Below are positions 1 through 10,343 of a stretch of 64,000 nt of DNA, in pieces. Source of the stretch: Imbricaverruca yamaguchii (taxonomy: Eukaryota > Arthropoda > Thecostraca > Neoverrucidae); the NCBI GenBank assembly GCA_034440575.1, contig JAOTOL010001623.1:2352001-2416000 (forward strand), read 5' to 3'. Numbering within the stretch: position 1 is the stretch's first letter; every line of letters starts with the position of its first letter. Below the pieces are notes generated by a model. It ran no database searches, was not told the DNA's origin, and saw only the letters and a list, made by a program, of their open reading frames with translations. A program made the translations under genes and the position numbers.

Positions 1-469
1 GGTCTAACGAACCTTTTACGTTTGCAAGCTTCCCAGTCAATGCATCAATGTGCATCTACATGCCTCCCTTAATAAACTGCAAAGCACTCCACCTGGGACT
101 GCTGGTTACTAGAATTAATTACTAGAATTACTATAATTATTAGAACGCCCACTAGAATGCATTAGCAATGGCGCAGTCCTACCGATAACTCTTTCAGGTG
201 CGTTCAGCTTTTCCTTTCTTCCTTCCTTTCTTCTTTTTCCTTCCCCTTCCCATCCCTCCTCCCCGCACTCACCACTTAATCTATATTGTGTGAGCATCCG
301 GGCGCACACGAGAGGAATGATCTATGGAAGTCGTAGCTTTTCTGTTTCGGCCTATCGCACAAATGCATCTTTACGACCACCACTGCCACTGCGAACAGGA
401 GGTGTTTTTGCTGTCGTTTCCGCTTCACAAGCACGGCTCCGGTGCCGGCGCAGCCCACACCGGCTCACC
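1..469. other. Gene-free left edge
   Basis: No coding region is recognised. A pyrimidine-rich tract (about 205-275, TTCC/CCTT runs) and a short duplicated ATTACTAGAAT motif near 117-136 are the only structure seen. Confidence 0.6.
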
Positions 470-738
470 AACTGCACCAGCGTCGGCCAGAACTGCACCA
501 GCGTCGGCCAGAACTGCACCAGTGTCGGCCAGAACTGCACCAGTGTCGGCCAGAACTGCACCAGTGTCGGCCAGAACTGCACCAGTGTCGGCCAGAACTG
601 CACCAGTGTCGGCCAGAACTGCACCAGGTCGGCCAGAACTGAACTGCCGGGGAACTGCACCAGTGTCGGCCAGAACTGCACCAGTGTCGGCCAGAACTGC
701 ACCAGTGTCGGCCAGAACTGCACCAGCGTCGGCCAGGA
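470..738. repeat. 21-bp minisatellite
   Basis: About 12 head-to-tail copies of a 21-bp unit (core ACTGCACCAGTGTCGGCCAG) are directly visible. One aberrant unit sits near 622-655. Because 21 is divisible by 3 the array is open in several frames on both strands, so the apparent proteins (Thr-Ala-Pro-Val-Ser-Ala-Arg and antisense equivalents) are by-products and not evidence of a gene. Confidence 0.95.
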
Positions 739-1577
739 CCGCGGTGCAAGGTAAGCTGAAACGCCGGCCGCACACGCGATGGTCTCATAAATTTCTCCGC
801 AATTGCAATTTATTGCGGCCGTGAGTGCAATTCAGTGATAACATCGGCTACCGAGCGGTGGAAACGGCCCCTTGAGCTGCCCGCTCGTGGAGGGTGGGCG
901 GGGGTGGAGCGGTGTTTTGGCGTTCACGGCGACGCCCGACACTGATTTCAGACGCGCTCACGACCCACCTGAAGCAGCAGCGACGACGCTGGCGGCCAGC
1001 AGGAAGGCCGCTCTCCAATCGGCTCCCATGTCCGGTGGTCGCACGCCTCACGTAGCCATATCTCGTCAGCACCGCACTACCTTAGCTCGCCAGTTGTGGC
1101 ATCGCGCCGCCACCCTCTGGTTCGACCCGCTGCCACCAGAGGCGCTGCACTCCACGCGTCCGCCCGGCTCTCTGGCACGGGAACAACTGACCTGGCGGCC
1201 GCGCGCGCTGGCGGTTCAGGCGACTTGGGGCGGCGGCGGCGGCGGCTGCGCCGGCCGCCCGCCGTGGCGGCACCCCGCGGCGCAGCACAACAGCTGGGGG
1301 AGAGGCGGCCAGACGGGCTCGGCGCGGTGGGAAGCCGACTGGGCGTTGTGCGGTCGGCCAATCTCACCATGGTGGTAAATACCGAGGGCGATAAGCTGTA
1401 AATGGTTCGGCCTCCAGGATAACGAGGGATGTGTCAGATGTTTTGACTGGACAGAGCGTGCGCCTACAGATCCATTCAGTTCGTGTATTCACATTAATCA
1501 ACAGACTACCTTCATCAAATTCGTGCCCTTTGCTATAGCTAGAGCAGCTGAATGCGACGAAAGGTGTCCATGTGACG
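739..1577. other. GC-rich gene-free stretch
   Basis: GC- and CpG-rich between about 850 and 1400, including a GGC-triplet run near 1230-1247. Several overlapping frames of 70-170 codons are open on both strands, as expected from high GC. None has a recognisable domain. A CpG-rich promoter is conceivable but no transcript start can be supported. Confidence 0.4.
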
Positions 1578-1963
1578 ACGTGACGATACAGGACCTGTCA
1601 CCGCCAGTTACAGGACGTGACGACACAGGACCTGTCACCGCCAGTTACAGGACGTGACGACACAGGACCTGTCACCACCAGTTACAGGACGTGACGACAC
1701 AGGACCTGTCACCGCCAGTTACAGGACGTGACGACACAGGACCTGTCACCGCCAGTTACAGGACGTGACGACACAGAACCTGTCACCACCAGTTACAGGA
1801 CGTGACGACACAAGACCTGTCACCACCAGTTACAGGTCGTGACGACACAGGACCTGTCACCACCAGTTACAGGACGTGACGACACAGGACCCGTCACCGC
1901 CAGTTAGCGAACAGGACCTGTACCGTGAGTGACGACACAGGACCCGTCACCGCCAGTTACAGG
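1578..1963. repeat. 37-bp minisatellite
   Basis: About 10 copies of a 37-bp unit (core GTGACGACACAGGACCTGTC followed by ACCGCCAGTTACAGGAC), with a few substitutions and one shortened unit near 1905-1935. Each unit carries a CAGGACCTG near-palindrome. It lies upstream of the ORF1 remnant of the non-LTR element that follows. Confidence 0.95.
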
Positions 1964-2041
1964 CCTGCCAGATCTTCCGTCTCATCTTCAACAGATCTAC
2001 CAGATGCTCCTCTCCCGACGACGACATGATCGTTGTCATAA

Positions 2042-2436
2042 TCTAATTCACTCACACCGCTAACCACCACCGCCAGCCATCGCCTAATCCACTCACACCG
2101 CTAACCGCCACCGCCAGCCATCACCTAATCCACTCACACCGCTAACCTCCACCGCCAGCCATCAGCCATCACCTAATCCACTCACACCGCTAACCGCCAC
2201 CGCCAGCCATCACCTAATCCACTCACACCGCTAACCACCATCGCCAGCCATCACCTAATCCACTCACACCGCTAACCGCCACCGCCAGCCATCACCTAAT
2301 CCACTCATACCGCTAACCGCCACCGCCAGCCATCACTCCAGCCATCACTTATATCCGCTAACCGCCACCGCCAGCCATCACCTAATCCACTCACACCGCT
2401 AACCGCCACCGCCAGCCATCACCTAATCCACTCAAC
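2042..2436. repeat. 41-bp minisatellite
   Basis: About 9-10 copies of a 41-bp unit (CCTAATCCACTCACACCGCT then AACCGCCACCGCCAGCCATCA), some units shortened (near 2160 and 2335-2360). It ends immediately before the proline-rich ORF1 remnant starting about 2450. Its position is compatible with a tandem-monomer 5' region of that element, but this is inference. Confidence 0.95.
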
Positions 2437-2449
2437 ACCCGGCTGTGCA

Positions 2450-3420
2450 TGGATCGGAAGGAGACGTGTAGCCTGCGACGGGCTGCGCATCTTCCGCCAC
2501 CGATCTCGACTGCCCCCGGAGGCCATTCGAGAGGGAGGTGTGCCGGTATGCGGCAACACAGTATGTGCCACATGCCACAGCACGGCTCCACCTGTATATC
2601 ACACAGCGCAACACCCCTCCCACCTCTACCACTCCACCTACCCAGGTCTCACTCACCAATCGGCGCAGCTACGCGGCTGCGCTTTCCTCACCCCCAAGAT
2701 CCACCTTAGGCGGGCGCCAGCCCGTCCTACCACCACACCGGCAGCCGGCCTCCGGGCCTAGTCCATATCGCCCTAATGCCGGGCCTAGTCCCCAACGCCC
2801 TACCCATCCTCGGCAGCACCCTTACCGCACCGCACTCCTCCCCGCGCCACCCCACACCAGACCCGGTCTTCTCCCACTCCCACCTCACTCCGAACCCAGA
2901 GCCTCTCTCTCGCCACCTAACCCCCGGCACCTGATCTTCCACACAGCCTGGCCATGTCCCATCTCCCCCCTACCACCAGCCGGTCAGTGACCACCCCGTC
3001 ACCCTGAAGCCTTCCCAGCATTCCCCCATCCGGGGCCTCGGCCTCTTCCCCACCCTTCCGGCCGGCCCAAACCAAAGCCAAGATCCGAGACCATCGGACC
3101 AGTGCAGAACCCCATGACCGCCGCTACACAGACAGTCCGCAAACACACGGTCACCGTCTCCTGCCAGACCGAGCCCACCACGCCTCCTGCTAAGCGCATA
3201 GCCAGCACCCGTCGTCCCGCAGTTTGTGTTCCCAAGTCCGCATCACCAGAGCCCGACAGCCAGTTCTGTCGGACTCGCCACACACGACTCCCACAGTCCA
3301 TCGGGTCCCAATTCCGGCCTTCACTGATCCACAGCCACATAGTAGCACCAACAGACACTATCAAGTTCGGCAATGGGTCTCTTCCTCCAGTAGAATACCG
3401 GTGGCATCCCGTCCAAATTC
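2450..3420 (+). pseudogene. Probable ORF1 (gag-like) remnant of the non-LTR element
   Basis: Frames here encode a Pro/Ser/Thr-rich product (open 2538-2990) containing SYAAAL, resembling the SYA-A-L segment common in Jockey/I-type ORF1 proteins. A second segment (open 3102-3539) carries ATQT...SCQTE, resembling the TQT/CQT motifs that follow the proline-rich region in many I-like ORF1 products. No convincing CCHC knuckle was found, although Cys/His residues cluster near 2540-2600. The position directly before the endonuclease supports ORF1. The assignment rests on motif memory and context and is weaker than for ORF2. Confidence 0.45.
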
Positions 3421-3463
3421 AAGGAGTTAAAATAAGACTTCATACAACAAACACCATTACTAG

Positions 3464-4030
3464 TCACGCTCCAAGAAACACATTTTCGAGGCTCAAACTC
3501 AAGCTGGAACAGTATTTCAGATTATACTTGGCATGTTGACAGCGTCAACGGGCCAACTCGTAAATGGGCCGCAGTCATGCTCATCGCTGACAGCATTCCT
3601 CACCGTCTAGTCAAGTTAAATGGTCCACTAAATTGTGCAGCAGTGAGCCTCAAAATAGTCCACTGCAAAACCACTGTCGCGTCAGTTTACATCTTACCGA
3701 CAGCTGCAAGTTCCATACAGTGGAAGCCGACTGAGTTGTTGCTTTTTGCAACCAGTTCTCATCATAGAAAACCTAGACGCCAAACAACACGCCCGGGGAA
3801 GCAGGCAGATCGACACTAGAGGTAGCGAAACTCATCAGTAAATTTCAAACCACAGCTTAGCGCGCTCTGTGGTTTAAACACCGAGGCCACCATCCGCCAC
3901 AACCCAACCGTAGGAGGCTCGGATACTTACACAAGTCCAACGTGCTACTCCAGTGACTAAGGTCCCCATCTGACTGGTCAGTCGCAGACGTTCCCGAGCT
4001 GAGTGATCACTGCCCAAGCACAATTAGGCT
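3464..4030 (+). pseudogene. APE-type endonuclease domain of ORF2, frameshifted
   Basis: The plus strand reads LQETHFRG from about 3464, the conserved catalytic-Glu motif near the start of APE endonucleases of non-LTR elements. It is followed by a stretch with NSIPHR-L-NGPL-type composition (about 3575-3640) and AVSLKI...TVASVYILP (about 3640-3700), matching the usual internal strands. The C-terminal block SDWSVADVPELSDHCPS is encoded at about 3967-4020, with SDH at 4002-4010, the catalytic Asp-His of this family. Between about 3750 and 3960 the frame is lost. In an intact element this enzyme nicks the target DNA to prime reverse transcription. Here it cannot be made in one piece. Confidence 0.75.
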
Positions 4031-4078
4031 TAGCACGACGCTTTCCACCACACTAAGCTATTCAGACCATCTTGGAAC

Positions 4079-4490
4079 TTGAAAACAGCGGAAGGGACAA
4101 AATTCGGCAATCAAGTGGACCGCAACCTCGCAAGTTCAGATGACTGTAATATCGAGATGTTTGTTGTTGCAATGTTCAGGGCCATCAGCTCGGCAGCACA
4201 AGACGCCGTTCCGAAAAGCAAGAAGCCTCGAAAAAGGAGCATGAGAGCCTTGGTGGACCCCGAAATGTCCAATGGCAGTCGCCGCCCGGCGCCGGGCTCA
4301 CAAACAGCACAACACAATGCGTGCGCAAAGCACACTTCTCGGCATGCAGATAGTCCAAAAAGCACTGCCGGTACACAATCCGAACAGTACATCACAACTC
4401 TTTGGAAACTATCGCGTCACGATTCAATAGGCTCACCCCTACCGGCAGAGTATAAAGCCGGATGAAGCGCTTCAACCTGAAGCGGCCGCC
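4079..4490 (+). pseudogene. Endonuclease-RT linker of ORF2
   Basis: An open stretch (4079-4465) with frame changes encodes the type of linker found between endonuclease and RT in I/Jockey/R1-like ORF2: a helix with AISSAAQDAVPKSKKPRKR, then Trp/Arg-rich sequence in another frame, then RFNRLTPTGRV at about 4416-4450. The last motif resembles the segment shortly before the RT fingers. The segment is cut off by the 37-bp minisatellite and resumes at about 5360. Confidence 0.55.
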
Positions 4491-5360
4491 ACCAGGCCCC
4501 TTCTCCCAACTGACGGCGAACGTCGCCACCAGGCCCCTTCTCCCAACTGACGGCGAACGTCGCCACCAGGCCCCTTTCCCAACTGACGGCGAACGTCGCC
4601 CCGGCCCTTCTCCCAATGACGGCGGACGTCGCCGCCGGCCCTTCTCCCAACTGACGGCGAACGTCGCCGCCAGGCCCCTTCTCCCAACTGACGGCGAACG
4701 TCCCGCCAGGCCCCTTCTCCCAACTGACGGCGAACGTCGCCACCAGGCCCCTTCTCCCAACTGACGGCGAACGTCGCCACCAGGCCCCTTCTCCCAACTG
4801 ACGGCGAACGTCGCCACCAGGCCCCTTCTCCCAACTGACGGCGAACGTCGCCACCAGGCCCCTTCTCCCAACTGACGGCGAACGTCGCCACCAGGCCCCT
4901 TCTCCCAACTGACGGCGAACGTCTCCGCCAGGCCCCTTCTCCCAACTGACGGCGAACGTCCCGCCAGGCCTCTTCTCCCAACTGACGGCGAACGTCGCCA
5001 CCAGGCCCCTTCTCCCAACTGACGGCGAACGTCTCCGCCAGGCCCCTTCTCCCAACTGACGGCGAACGTCGCCACCAGGCCCCTTCTCCCAACTGACGGC
5101 GAACGTCGCCACCAGGCCCCTTCTCCCAACTGACGGCGAACGTCGCCACCAGGCCCTTCTCCCAACTACGGCGAACGTCGCCACCAGGCCCCTTCTCCCA
5201 ACTGACGGCGAACGTCGCCCCAGGCCCTTCTCCCAACTGACGGCGAACGTCTCCGCCAGGCCCCTTCTCCCAACTGAAGGCGAACGTCTCCGCCAGGCCC
5301 CTTCTCCCAACTGACGGCGAACGTCTCCGCCAGGCCCCTTCTCCCAACTGACGGCGAACG
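4491..5360. repeat. 37-bp minisatellite inside the non-LTR element
   Basis: About 23 copies of a 37-bp unit (CAGGCCCCTTCTCCCAACTG then ACGGCGAACGTCGCCAC), with scattered 1-2 bp deletions and variants (GTCTCCGCC, GTCCCGCC). Because 37 is not a multiple of 3, three units restore frame, giving long but meaningless minus-strand open frames rich in VSWEKGPGGDVRRQLGEG. It sits exactly in the endonuclease-RT linker of the surrounding retrotransposon. Confidence 0.95.
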
Positions 5361-6172
5361 AACAGCACATCGCTGACCCACAACAAGTCGTATACAATTT
5401 CAAGGTGCGCGCCACTGTCGCTGGAAACAGCATCTACGACGGCACCATAGTCAACTCTCTGGACGCCCTCGCCCCCAATACACATTTTAACTCGTATAGC
5501 TCAGAAAACTACAATCAAACATTCACTACGCACGAATTGAACCTTGCAATCAGCAAGTGCCGACATTCGTCGGTTGGGCCGGACGACATCCATTACCAGT
5601 TTGTCTAGACATCTCAGTGAAATTCCCGAAAATACCTACAAGCGGTCACCAACGACCGATCTGTACTTAAACAACACCATTCCTGTCATGTAGCGGGAAA
5701 GTGTTTTCATCCCACTGCCAAAGCCTCACAAAGATCATTCCATTCTAAAAGGGCAGAGGCCTATCTCACATGCTAGTTGCGCTATTCAGCTGCCAGAGCG
5801 GAATGGTCAGAGCACTGATACGACATTTTCTGAAGCGCGACTTTTCCTGGAGCACGACATCAAACATCGCCCACGCAACAAACACATAACAATAGCTGCA
5901 CATTTAGACGTAACTGCCGCATTCGCCGAGCACACAAGTCCGCACTGACACAAACTTCACAAGCTAGGCCTACGCGAGCACATGACACACTGTAAAGCAA
6001 TAGGCAACAGTACGACCCATCCTTCAATACAGTAGCATCATCATTGCTGTCATTCACCAGCTCCGAGCACAAAACTAAACACCGTTCAAAACAGGTGCAT
6101 CAGAACGGCCACAGGAACATCTATAGCTGGTCATCTATAGCTGGTCTCCTAGTAGACTTATGGTGGCTAACT
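5361..6172 (+). pseudogene. Reverse transcriptase remnant of ORF2, catalytic part missing
   Basis: The open frame 5405-5608 contains FTTHELNLAISKC...SVGPDDIHYQFV, the RT fingers motif (L-x-A-I-x-K-x-K-x-S-x-GPDGI-Y). About 5700-5770 reads FIPLPKPHKD...ILKGQRPIS, the RT motif that normally ends in YRPISL. About 5895-5930 encodes AAHLDVTAAFAEH, corresponding to the first catalytic-Asp motif. About 6080-6125 encodes VQNRCIRTATG, matching the thumb-side segment usually seen as IQNxALRxxTG. Only about 150 nt separate the last two instead of roughly 1 kb, so the palm with the YADD box has been deleted. Frame changes and stops intervene. Confidence 0.75.
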
Positions 6173-6239
6173 CCATAAGGCAGAAATATATGGCTTCACA
6201 AGGCAAATAAATGCAGAAACAATGCATATGATGGCTGGC

Positions 6240-7200
6240 GAGAAGTGTATACTATACAACGTTCAGCGCGACGCTGAGGCGCGACCTTTCCCGGCTGCCC
6301 GTGGGTCAGACAGAGGGCGCGGCGGCGCCAGCCTATGTCGTAAGCTTAGAAAACTAAGCTGACCACTAATACGCTACACGAGTGTTAAATTAATACGCTA
6401 CCTTCTATCAAAATACAAACAAAAAGCACACAATGACACCGAACTGATGAGTCCAATTGTGCATAATGAAGGGGAGAAACTGCTCAAAGCGACCGGAAAC
6501 CCGGTCGGCGTGGACCGGACCAACTCCCACCGCCCGGCGGACGCAGCGGCGGGCGGAACTGATGGGTACAGACCAGCACACGACGCAACAGTCATGTGCT
6601 GGTCTGTACACCATAGCCTTGCTTCCATGGCAGGTTTTAATTTGGATTAGATTTCCGCAATAAATCGAATCAGGATTACAAGGAGCGTTTCCACGACCAT
6701 TGGCGAGGAAATCGGGATTACATGTGGGATTTCCGAATCCGGATTTGGTGGGAAATCCCGGATTTACTGACAGTTGCGGCACACGTGCGACATTTCCCTT
6801 CAATATCCAAAAACGTATCCCACATCGGCGTGCGATGCGTCGTTGCATGAGAGACTGGAAGAGAGCTGGCTGTTATTTGCAAATATATTGTCATATTCTA
6901 CTGTATTATATTATATATTGTATTATATATTATATTATAAACCCAGTCACTCTTCAACAAAAAGCCTTCGAAAAACGACGCCAGCGCTGGCGACAGAGGA
7001 AGCAGGAGAAGGACGCGAAGTGAATATACTACCATACATATGCTTCCAATTCCTGGGAAATCTGGATTTCCTCAGGAAATATTCCTTCTAAGCCGGATTC
7101 GGAAATTCAATCCAGTTAGCTGACGAAGGCGTTTCCATGAGTTCGGAAATCCCGATTGGCAAGGAAATCCGGATTTTCCAGTGTCATGGAAACGGGGCTC
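6240..7200. mobile_element. Unclassified insertion within the non-LTR element
   Basis: Sequence between the RT remnant and the RNase H remnant has no counterpart in such elements. It contains direct and inverted copies of a GGAAATCCGGATT-like motif (about 6705-6770 and 7055-7180), two CGTTTCCA blocks (about 6687 and 7130), an 11-bp inverted pair CGTTTCCATGA/TCATGGAAACG (7130-7140 and 7184-7194), and a TA-rich tract 6895-6945. I infer a small DNA transposon or a composite insertion. Clear termini and a target duplication were not found, so the boundaries are approximate. Confidence 0.4.
6566..6609. repeat. Perfect 15-bp inverted repeat (hairpin)
   Basis: GTACAGACCAGCACA at 6566-6580 is exactly complementary to TGTGCTGGTCTGTAC at 6595-6609, with a 14-nt loop. 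It lies inside the unclassified insertion. Confidence 0.9.
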
Positions 7201-8010
7201 ATCAGACCCACCGCTTCAGGCTGATGCAACAGTTGTTCTGTTACCGCACCAAAATCAAATCCACAGAAAACCACCCTGACGCAGCGAAGCTTTGGGTCTG
7301 CTTCATATGACAATAGTTTGTTTGGGCGAAAGCTCCCTCCATTTAATATCCAATTTGCCACGGCCCTTTCAGATCTCAACCTCACTATGCCAACAACTGC
7401 GGCTTGGCTGCCCACTAGGCCTTTCTATGCCCACAAGCAGCCAAAGGTCGAGTAATTGATTTTGGGAAAGAAGTCACATATCACGTCGACTGAAATTATT
7501 TGCACTTTCAACGAATATGCTGCCACCGACAACCATAAAGCACTCGTATTCACGGATGGGCCAAAGTACGAGTATAAGGAGAAAGTAGGCATAGAAACTA
7601 CTGGACAAGGCTTCAGGCTTTCAAAGTGTCTACCGGACACCTTTTCCATCTTCGCCACTAAAATGAAGCCACTAAAAAACTTCGCCAGCAAAAAAGTAGT
7701 TTCCATATTGACCGTTATCTCCATACCAAATAGGCACAAAACAAGAAACGTAGTGATTTGTTCACAACCAGCATCAGTCCTTCAGTCATCAGCAGTACAT
7801 ACGACTGCTCCATCCAATCATTGATCGAATTAAAGAAGCTGTGGCCGCAACGAAAACATATTTTATTCCTCTGGATCACGGATCCCTCAGATATTCCAGG
7901 AAACGAGCAAGCAGATAGGCTAGCAAAACAAGCCTTCTCGTCGACCACTTACTCCTGCATGGTATACTCGATAGACAGCAGCAAAGCTTCCCTACAACGC
8001 GATATACTCA
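7201..8010 (+). pseudogene. RNase H domain of the non-LTR element, frameshifted
   Basis: Open frame 7456-7824 encodes ALVFTDGPKYEYKEKVG, the first RNase H motif with the catalytic Asp (codon 7555-7557), then CLPDTFSIFATKM. In that block the usual second catalytic Glu (A-E-M/L) is replaced by Lys. Another frame (7758-8030) continues with SSTYDC, HILFLWI, IPGNEQADRLAKQAF. The last matches the conserved GNE-AD-LAK block with the final catalytic Asp (codon 7914-7916), while the usual PGHSGI is altered to DPSDI. Upstream (7206-7440) PPFNIQFATALSDLN resembles the RT-RNase H linker. RNase H would remove template RNA. This copy is frameshifted near 7760 and mutated at the active site. Confidence 0.75.
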
Positions 8011-8186
8011 ATCACGACCACAACACATGAACACAGCACAACTCCACACCTCACCACTCCAACCACAACCAGAACATCAATTGAATGCCAGGCACGTGGA
8101 ACACATCAAATCAACTGCACCGCCAAAAGAAAGTCACCCTCACTAGACTTAGAGCTGGTTGCATCAAGGATTACACATCCTGAGCA

Positions 8187-8465
8187 TTGCACAGCCAGAA
8201 TGACCATTTTGCAACATCACACTGCGACACCTACAACACCTCATTAAACATAGGCCACTTCCTGTTAGACTGTAGTAGCTTTGATGCTCGAAGACAACAA
8301 CTGAAGCTTTCTGTCAAAAAGAGGGCATCACCTTCACGCTTTCATCGCTTCCGGGTGACAAACACCCCGATCTCCTCCAATTACTATCTGGCTATCAGAA
8401 AGAAACTAAACCACCAAGAACATTGGAAACACCACACAACCGGCAAGTACTGCATGTCCGCGTAA
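8187..8465 (+). pseudogene. C-terminal zinc-motif region of ORF2
   Basis: The 92-codon frame carries SHCDTYNTSLNIGHFLLDCSSFDARRQQL, with Cys13, His24 and Cys29 of the C-x(n)-H-x4-C motif that ends ORF2 of many RNase-H-bearing non-LTR elements (usual form T-x-x-HxLLxCP-xxxxxR). The frame stops at 8465, probably close to the true C-terminus, about 25 bp before the 30-bp minisatellite begins. Confidence 0.65.
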
Positions 8466-8490
8466 CCACTCAAAGCAGCAACGTAAGTTG

Positions 8491-9876
8491 CCATCCACGA
8501 GTGGCACCGGACGTAGATGGCACCGGACTTAGACGTAGATCCACGAGTGGCACCGGACTTAGACGTAGATCCACGAGTGGCACCGGACTTAGACGTAGAT
8601 CCACGAGTGGCACCGGACTTAGACGTAGATCCACGAGTGGCACCGGACTTAGACGTAGATCCACGAGTGGCACCGGACGTAGACGTAGATCCACGAGTGG
8701 CACCGGACTTAGACGTAGATCCACGAGTGGCACCGTTGATGCGACTTAGACGTAGATCCACGAGTGGCACCGGACTTAGACGTAGATCCACGAGTGGCAC
8801 CGTAGACGTAGATGTGGCACCGGACTTAGACGTAGATCCACGAGTGGCACCGGACTAGACGTAGATCCACGAGTGGCACCGGACTAGACGTAGATCCACG
8901 AGTGGCACCGGACTTAGACGTAGATCCACGAGTGGCACCGGACGTAGACGTAGATCCACGAGTGGCACCGGAGCGTAGATCCACTGGCACCGCTTAGACG
9001 TAGATCCACGAGTGGCACCGGACGTAGACGTAGATCCACGAGTGGCACCGGACGTAGACGTAGATCCACGAGTGGCACCGGACGTAGACGTAGATCCACG
9101 AGTGGCACCGGACGTAGACGTAGATCCACGAGTGGCACCGGACGTAGACGTAGATCCACGAGTGGCACCGGACGTAGACGTAGATCCACGAGTGGCACCG
9201 GACGTGAGACGTAGATCCACGAGTGGGGGTAGATACGAGTGGCACCGGACTTAGACGTAGATCCACGAGTGGCACCGGACTTAGACGTAGATCCACGAGT
9301 GGCACCGGTGGCACCGGACGTAGACGTAGATCCACGAGTGGCACCGGACTAGACGTAGATCCACGAGTGGCACCGGGTAGATCCACGAGTGGCACCGGAC
9401 GTAGACGTAGATCCACGAGTGGCACCGGACGTAGACGTAGATCCACGAGTGGCACCGGACTAGACGTAGATCCACGAGTGGCACCGGACTTAGACGTAGA
9501 TCCACGAGTGGCACTTAGACGTAACGTGGCACCGGACTTAGACGTAGATCCACGAGTGGCACCGGACGTAGACGTAGATCCACGAGTGGCACCGGACGTA
9601 GACGTAGATCCACGAGTGGCACCGGACGTAGACGTAGATCCACGAGTGGCACCGGACGTAGACGTAGATCCACGAGTGGCACCGGGACGTAGATCCACAG
9701 TGGCACCGGACTGACGTACGTGAGACGTAGATCCACGAGTGGCACCGGACGTAGACGTAGATCCACGAGTGGCACCGGACTTAGACGTAGATCCACGAGT
9801 GGCACCGGACGTAGACGTAGATCCACGAGTGGCACCGGACGTAGACGTAGATCCACGAGTGGCACCGGACGTAGAT
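8491..9876. repeat. 30-bp minisatellite, about 46 copies
   Basis: Tandem units of CTTAGACGTAGATCCACGAG plus TGGCACCGGA, alternating between a CTTAGACG and a CGTAGACG variant. The CGTAG variant dominates runs at 9010-9200 and 9540-9690. Indel-bearing units (8730-8830, 8975-9000, 9210-9245, 9510-9530, 9685-9725) break the register. Since 30 is divisible by 3, both strands are open over long distances (for example RRRSTSGTGL and VDLRLRPVPL); these are artefacts. The array starts immediately downstream of the retrotransposon ORF2 end. Confidence 0.95.
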
Positions 9877-9949
9877 GAGCCGAATCGCTTTACCACTCGA
9901 AATAAATAACTACCTAGCGATGCCGTCGGACGTGGGTGAGACGACTTGC

Positions 9950-10078
9950 TTTCAAAATTAGCATTAACAAAAGTAACAAAATTAACAAAATTAAATTAAT
10001 TTATTAATTAATTAACAAAATTAACCAAATTAACTTACCAAATGAATCAATTAACAAAATTAACCAAATTAGCGTAAA
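9950..10078. repeat. AT-rich short tandem repeats (AAATTAAC)n
   Basis: Degenerate AACAAAATTAACCAAATTA-like repeats with a core TTAATTAATTAATTAA palindromic run (about 9990-10014). No coding content. Confidence 0.85.
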
Positions 10079-10304
10079 ATGGTTACCAAGAGGTACCAAC
10101 TGATGTGGATGAGCCGAATTACACAACACCGTACTAACCCACACATAGCCCTGCATGAACGTATGCTACTAACTGGCGAAATGCTCCGTTCTGTGTATCA
10201 GCTGCAATGCTGGCGAGATGCCCTGTTCTCTGTATACCAGCCACAATGCTCACAAGATATCCTCACCCATGCGCCCCTGGAGGTCTGGTATCATGCTTGC
10301 GAAG

Positions 10305-10340
10305 TTGCTGGGTGTACCGCTGCAGCGGCACACCCAGCAA
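10305..10340. repeat. 36-bp near-perfect palindrome
   Basis: TTGCTGGGTGT (10305-10315) pairs with ACACCCAGCAA (10330-10340). The centre CCGCTGCAGCGG is itself perfectly palindromic, leaving a single A/C mismatch pair. A second palindrome follows 3 bp later. Confidence 0.9.
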
Positions 10341-10343
10341 CCC

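Larger units (their letters stand above)
2450..8465 (+). mobile_element. Decayed I-like non-LTR retrotransposon
   Basis: Successive plus-strand segments match, in the right order, the parts of a non-LTR retrotransposon carrying RNase H: an ORF1-like proline-rich remnant, APE endonuclease ending in an SDH motif, linker, RT fingers, part of the palm, RT C-terminal region, RNase H and a C-terminal C-H-C zinc motif. RNase H downstream of RT plus the zinc motif points to the I group in the broad sense. The reading frame changes many times and stops occur throughout, so the copy is dead. It is interrupted by a 37-bp minisatellite (4491-5360) and by unrelated sequence (about 6240-7200), and the RT segment holding the catalytic YADD box is not found. 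The 5' boundary and any target duplication could not be fixed. Confidence 0.8.

Noticed and set aside
872..1378. Possible host exon in GC-rich DNA
   Set aside because: Several overlapping frames on both strands, no domain, no splice or start evidence.
4417..5485. Minus-strand open frames of over 330 codons repeating VSWEKGPGGDVRRQLGEG
   Set aside because: Generated entirely by the 37-bp minisatellite; three frames are open in parallel.
8994..9896. 300-codon frame repeating TRGSTSTSGA
   Set aside because: Produced by the 30-bp array, open on both strands.
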